This document shows, piece by piece, positions 7,077 to 9,352 of a stretch of DNA of 9,352 nt; the first letter of the stretch is position 1; each line of letters starts with the position of its first letter. The translations under genes and the position numbers were made by a program. Below the pieces are notes generated by a model. That model was not told where the DNA came from. It did not search any database and saw only the letters and a program-made list of their open reading frames with translations. The DNA comes from Oscillospiraceae bacterium (GTDB taxonomy: Bacteria; Bacillota; Clostridia; Oscillospirales; Oscillospiraceae): assembly GCA_017521875.1 (NCBI GenBank), contig JAFXBH010000055.1, positions 1 through 9,352 of the forward strand, read 5' to 3'.

Positions 7077-8006
7077 TTACTCCAAAGTAATTCTGGGATC
7101 GACAACTTTATACATAATGTCACTCACCAGGTTCATAACAACAATCAGGGTAGCCAAAACGATAGTAGTACCCATAATCAGGGGATAGTCACGGTCAGTA
7201 ATAGAACCGACGAACGCTCTGCCGATGCCGTTAACAGCAAAGATCTGCTCAACAACCAGAGAACCGGTAACGATATATGCCAGCATAGGTCCCAAGTAGG
7301 TGATAACAGGAATCAGAGAGTTCTTAAGAGCGTGACCGAAGATAATTTTAGCACTGGAGACACCCTTAGCACGAGCGGTACGGATATAATCCTGACCCAA
7401 TACATCCAACATGGAAGATCTGGTCAAACGGGTGATATAAGCGGTGGGGTACAGAGCCAGTGTAATAACAGGCAATATGAAACCGCCTTCCATCGCACCG
7501 TTGGCAGGGACCCAACGCAATTTTAGTGCAAACAGCAACAACAACAGCGTACCCATAATGAAGGAGGGCATAGAAACAAATGCAGTGGTGATCACCATAA
7601 TAATCTTATCAATAATCTTGTTACGGCGAAGGGCTGCAATTGCACCAAGAATAATACCGGTAACAGTTGCGCAACCTGCAGCGATCAAGCCCAGTTTAAC
7701 AGAAACCTTCATGCCGGTAACAATGATGTCCATAACGGTACGGCCGCGATTCTTCAGGCTGGGGCCAAAGTCAAGACGAGTTACGATATCCTTCAGATAA
7801 GTGGTATATTGTTCAAATACCGGCTTATCCAAACCGTATTTAGCATTCAGTGCGGCTTCAGCTTCGGCGGAAAGAGCCTTTTCGCCAAGGAACGGGCCGC
7901 CGGGAACCGCACGAGTGACGAAGAAAGTTACAGTGATAACAATCCAAACCGTCAGGATCGCAAGCGCAATTCTTTTTAAAATGTACAATAAAGTTTTGGA
8001 GTTCAT
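7077..8006 (-). CDS. oppB: Peptide ABC transporter permease, OppB/DppB type
   Basis: A 309-residue inner-membrane permease that pairs with OppC. The N-terminal membrane segment (ILKRIALAILTVWIVITVTFF) is followed by the family-typical TRAVPGGPF, the external YGLDKPVFEQYTTYL region, then BPD_transp_1 with about five further membrane segments. The EAA motif (YIRTARAKGVSSAKIIFGHA) and the end VVDPRITLE are typical. First gene of the operon. I chose ATG 8004-8006 because AGGAAAGG lies nine bases upstream. A TTG at 8028-8030 would lengthen the protein by eight residues (MIQERKDI), but that stretch contains the ribosome site itself. The leader from the promoter at 8110-8138 is about 95 bases. Confidence 0.95.
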   Translation of the reverse strand: MNSKTLLYILKRIALAILTVWIVITVTFFVTRAVPGGPFLGEKALSAEAEAALNAKYGLDKPVFEQYTTYLKDIVTRLDFGPSLKNRGRTVMDIIVTGMKVSVKLGLIAAGCATVTGIILGAIAALRRNKIIDKIIMVITTAFVSMPSFIMGTLLLLLFALKLRWVPANGAMEGGFILPVITLALYPTAYITRLTRSSMLDVLGQDYIRTARAKGVSSAKIIFGHALKNSLIPVITYLGPMLAYIVTGSLVVEQIFAVNGIGRAFVGSITDRDYPLIMGTTIVLATLIVVMNLVSDIMYKVVDPRITLE

Positions 8007-8109
8007 AATGTCTTTCCTTTCCTGAATCAAAAACCTATGAACGCATAGAATGGGTCATTGGTTGAATATTTGTAGTAATTGCATCATAATTAATTCACTA
8101 GATTAAAGC

Positions 8110-8138
8110 ATTATAGCACAGATGTCGTTGAATTTCAA
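8110..8138 (-). promoter_or_regulatory. Near-consensus promoter of the peptide transporter operon
   Basis: On the - strand there is TTGAAA (8133-8138), a 17-base spacer, then a perfect TATAAT (8110-8115) with TG one base before it (extended -10). The upstream DNA on this strand is rich in T and A tracts (about 8140-8180), as in UP elements. Transcription would start near 8103. A 5-bp hairpin (CTATG/CATAG) followed by GTTTTT occurs in the leader near 8026-8048, but it is too weak to call an attenuator. No T-box or riboswitch motif was recognised. Confidence 0.8.
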
Positions 8139-8139
8139 C
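8127..8139. promoter_or_regulatory. Candidate operator: perfect inverted repeat over the operon -35
   Basis: GTTGAA at 8127-8132 and TTCAAC at 8134-8139 form a perfect 6-bp inverted repeat with a one-base centre, covering the whole -35 hexamer. A repressor bound there would block RNA polymerase. No second copy was seen in the window, and the half-site includes the -35 itself, so chance is possible. Confidence 0.35.
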
Positions 8140-8225
8140 ACAATATTTATCCAAAAAAAGCAAAAAAACAATTTTATTTTGTGTATATTTGCATACAGTA
8201 TAAAATGTTCTTTGGTAAATAATGG

Positions 8226-8260
8226 AAACACCCGGCATTCTCATCCAATACCGGGTGTTT
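8226..8260 (-). terminator. Terminator of the tRNA-Pro gene
   Basis: Bases 8226-8235 pair perfectly with 8251-8260. The stem extends inward by a G-U wobble and three more pairs to a 7-base loop at 8240-8246. It begins one base after the CCA end of the tRNA. The T residues lie in the last part of the stem and beyond (TTTCCATTATTT). Confidence 0.8.
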
Positions 8261-8261
8261 A

Positions 8262-8338
8262 TGGTCGGAGTGTCGGGATTTGAACCCGAGGCCTCTTGGA
8301 CCCGAACCAAGCGCGATACCAAACTTCGCCACACCCCG
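8262..8338 (-). tRNA. tRNA-Pro, anticodon CGG
   Basis: A 77-base cloverleaf with encoded CCA. The acceptor CGGGGTG pairs with CACTCCG with one G-U. The D stem is GCGA/TCGC with a GG-containing loop. The anticodon stem is CTTGG/CCAAG with loop TTCGGGT, giving anticodon CGG and G37, as expected for proline tRNAs. The variable loop is 5 bases. The T stem is TCGGG/CCCGA with loop TTCGAAT. All arms are intact, so it should decode CCG. It is a single-gene unit with its own promoter and terminator. No direct repeat of its 3' end was seen in the window, so there is no sign that it serves here as an attachment site. Confidence 0.97.
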
Positions 8339-8350
8339 ATAGACTGTAGT

Positions 8351-8379
8351 ATTATAGTGAACTTTTCTGAGGTTGTCAA
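8351..8379 (-). promoter_or_regulatory. Perfect-consensus promoter of the tRNA-Pro gene
   Basis: On the - strand there is TTGACA (8374-8379), a 17-base spacer and TATAAT (8351-8356): both hexamers match consensus at every base. Transcription would start about six bases before the mature tRNA 5' end, a very short leader to be removed by RNase P. Confidence 0.92.
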
Positions 8380-8441
8380 GTACAGGACTTTTATTTCATA
8401 TGATTTAATATTAAACACTTTGTTGACTGGAGGAATACCTT

Positions 8442-8720
8442 ATGGGATACACAGTAGAATATAATCCTGAATTAACCAAACGGTATCCAAAGCCAAAAGT
8501 TACGGGTCATAAAATACCTGTGATCTTGATCGTATCTATTATTTTGGTAATTGGAATCTATTTACTTACACGGGATGCTATTATTGAATTGCTTGTACCT
8601 GGAGACACGCAAGTAACAACGGCGGCTTTTTCAGAGATGATGGGGCAGATTGCAGCAGGGGAATCATTTAAAGACGCATTTTTTGCTTTCTGTGAAGATA
8701 TCATATCCAATAGTTATTAA
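8442..8720 (+). CDS. Small single-pass membrane protein of unknown function, paired with a site-2 protease
   Basis: I do not recognise a named family. The 92-residue protein has a basic N-terminus (KRYPKPKVTGHK, residues 13-24), one hydrophobic segment (about 25-43, IPVILIVSIILVIGIYLL), and a C-terminal ~48-residue region. The positive-inside rule places that region outside the membrane. It is helix-prone and acidic (FSEMMGQIAAGESFKDAFFAF). The start is supported by GGAGG eight bases before ATG 8442. The gene ends six bases before the M50 protease gene, which lacks its own ribosome site, so the two are probably translated together. By analogy with spoIVFA-spoIVFB it could be a partner, inhibitor or substrate of the protease; this is inference. 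A weak promoter (TTGTCA at 8373, TCATAT at 8396) overlaps the tRNA -35 on the other strand. Confidence 0.8.
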   Translation: MGYTVEYNPELTKRYPKPKVTGHKIPVILIVSIILVIGIYLLTRDAIIELLVPGDTQVTTAAFSEMMGQIAAGESFKDAFFAFCEDIISNSY

Positions 8721-8726
8721 TAGAAT

Positions 8727-9257
8727 ATGAAGATATTTGTAAATCCATATTTTTACATATACATAACTGTACTGTTGTTTTTTGTTCCGTTGCCTTGGAT
8801 GGTTGCCTGGGCTATTTCGGTTATTATACATGAATTTGGTCATTTTTTAGCGGTAAATATATGTGGTCAAAAAGTTCATACATTGAAAATCGGCATTGCC
8901 GGTGCAGAAATGGGATGTGATGACCTTTCATTTATGCAAAAAATATTTTGTATCTTGTCCGGCCCGTTTTTTGGATTGATTCCTGTATTATTTCAGCGTT
9001 TTATACCAAGAATATCGTTTTGTTGCTGGTTGTTAACGATATATAACTTGTTACCGATATATCCGCTCGACGGCGGAAAAGTATTATACATTATATTAAA
9101 TAAAAATTTATATAAAATTCTTCAAATTATATTTTGTTGTATTATGATGGGTATTTCTATATATGCGGCGGTTTTTATGGGTCTGGGTATACTTCCGGTT
9201 GCAATTACATTGGGATTATGGATGAAAAGCAGAAATATACCTTGCAAACAACATTAG
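8727..9257 (+). CDS. M50 family site-2 protease (SpoIVFB-like intramembrane metalloprotease)
   Basis: A 176-residue, almost wholly hydrophobic protein. Zinc-binding HEFGH is at 35-39 within the membrane segment VIIHEFGHFLAV, with Glu36 as the catalytic base. The second motif NLLPIYPLDGG (107-117) provides Asp115 as the third zinc ligand. LSGPFFG (77-83) is also typical of the family. No PDZ or CBS domain is present, so it is a minimal protease, shorter than the ~290 residues of SpoIVFB. Such enzymes cut membrane-embedded substrates such as pro-sigma or anti-sigma factors. ATG 8727 has no clear Shine-Dalgarno and lies six bases after the 92-residue gene's stop, suggesting coupling. A TIGR03960-type radical SAM gene follows, an arrangement I recall near SpoIVFB-like genes in Clostridia. 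The strong AT-richness contrasts with the transporter genes. The target is unknown. Confidence 0.88.
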   Translation: MKIFVNPYFYIYITVLLFFVPLPWMVAWAISVIIHEFGHFLAVNICGQKVHTLKIGIAGAEMGCDDLSFMQKIFCILSGPFFGLIPVLFQRFIPRISFCCWLLTIYNLLPIYPLDGGKVLYIILNKNLYKILQIIFCCIMMGISIYAAVFMGLGILPVAITLGLWMKSRNIPCKQH

Positions 9258-9301
9258 AAGTAAGTACAATAGATATAACATATAATTTACGAGGTTAGAG
9301 T

Positions 9302-9352
9302 ATGACAGAATTATTACAACGGATTCTCCCCAGTGTTCAGAAGCCCGCACGA
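9302..9352 (+). CDS. TIGR03960-type B12-binding radical SAM protein, N-terminal fragment (runs off the window)
   Basis: Only 17 codons are visible: ATG 9302 to the window end, reading MTELLQRILPSVQKPAR. The LxRILPxVxKPAR start resembles the N-terminus of the TIGR03960 family of radical SAM proteins, in which a tyrosine-glycine-containing stretch usually follows. GAGG at 9291-9294 is seven bases before the ATG. The cobalamin-binding and radical SAM motifs would lie outside the window. In Firmicutes this gene usually heads a cluster with a DUF2344 (TIGR03936) gene, an RNase G/E gene and the ribosomal genes rplU and rpmA. The call rests on a short match plus context. Confidence 0.65.
   Translation, partial: MTELLQRILPSVQKPAR

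Noticed and set aside
8139..8225. A/T-tract region considered for a repeat array or an origin
   Set aside because: Only irregular A-runs are present, without regular units or DnaA-box-like series. It fits an upstream promoter element.
8222..8464. Open frames on both strands across the tRNA region (106 and 80 codons)
   Set aside because: They overlap the tRNA, its promoter and its terminator, have no ribosome sites or recognisable domains, and are explained by the RNA gene.
9281..9286. Perfect TATAAT just before the radical SAM gene
   Set aside because: No -35 lies at 16-18 bases, and a start from it would fall on the ribosome site. In such AT-rich DNA the match is expected by chance.

Overview
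The window looks like a chromosomal segment of a Gram-positive anaerobe of the Clostridia, probably Oscillospirales- or Lachnospirales-like. The signs are strong Shine-Dalgarno sites, consensus sigma-A promoters, a lipoprotein signal of Firmicutes type, a clostridial-type large serine recombinase, and a site-2 protease directly upstream of a TIGR03960-type radical SAM gene. Base composition is patchy: the peptide-transporter genes are fairly GC-rich and codon-biased, while the right-hand end is strongly AT-rich.

Layout. (1) 1-738: the C-terminal part of a large serine recombinase on the + strand, followed by a hairpin. This is probably the end of an integrated mobile element lying to the left. 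(2) 793-2006: a SAM-dependent methyltransferase (Methyltransf_32 type) on the - strand with its own promoter. (3) 2013-8138: a five-gene peptide ABC transporter operon, all on the - strand, transcribed as permease B, permease C, ATPase D, ATPase F, substrate-binding lipoprotein. It runs from a near-consensus promoter at 8110-8138, which carries a perfect inverted repeat over its -35, to a strong terminator at 2013-2045. (4) 8226-8379: a tRNA-Pro(CGG) gene on the - strand with a perfect-consensus promoter and a terminator. (5) 8442-9352: on the + strand, a 92-residue single-pass membrane protein, a 176-residue M50 site-2 protease, and the first 17 codons of a radical SAM protein.

The permeases form the membrane channel, the two ATPases power it, and the lipoprotein captures peptide outside the cell. 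Two members are abnormal. The substrate-binding protein has its halves in swapped order: signal peptide, then what is normally the C-terminal lobe, then what is normally the N-terminal lobe. It looks like a full-length circular permutation of the SBP_bac_5 fold. The D-type ATPase has an in-frame TGA that cuts the nucleotide-binding domain from its Cys-rich C-terminal domain. The permuted binding protein is the most unusual thing here and should first be checked against assembly error.
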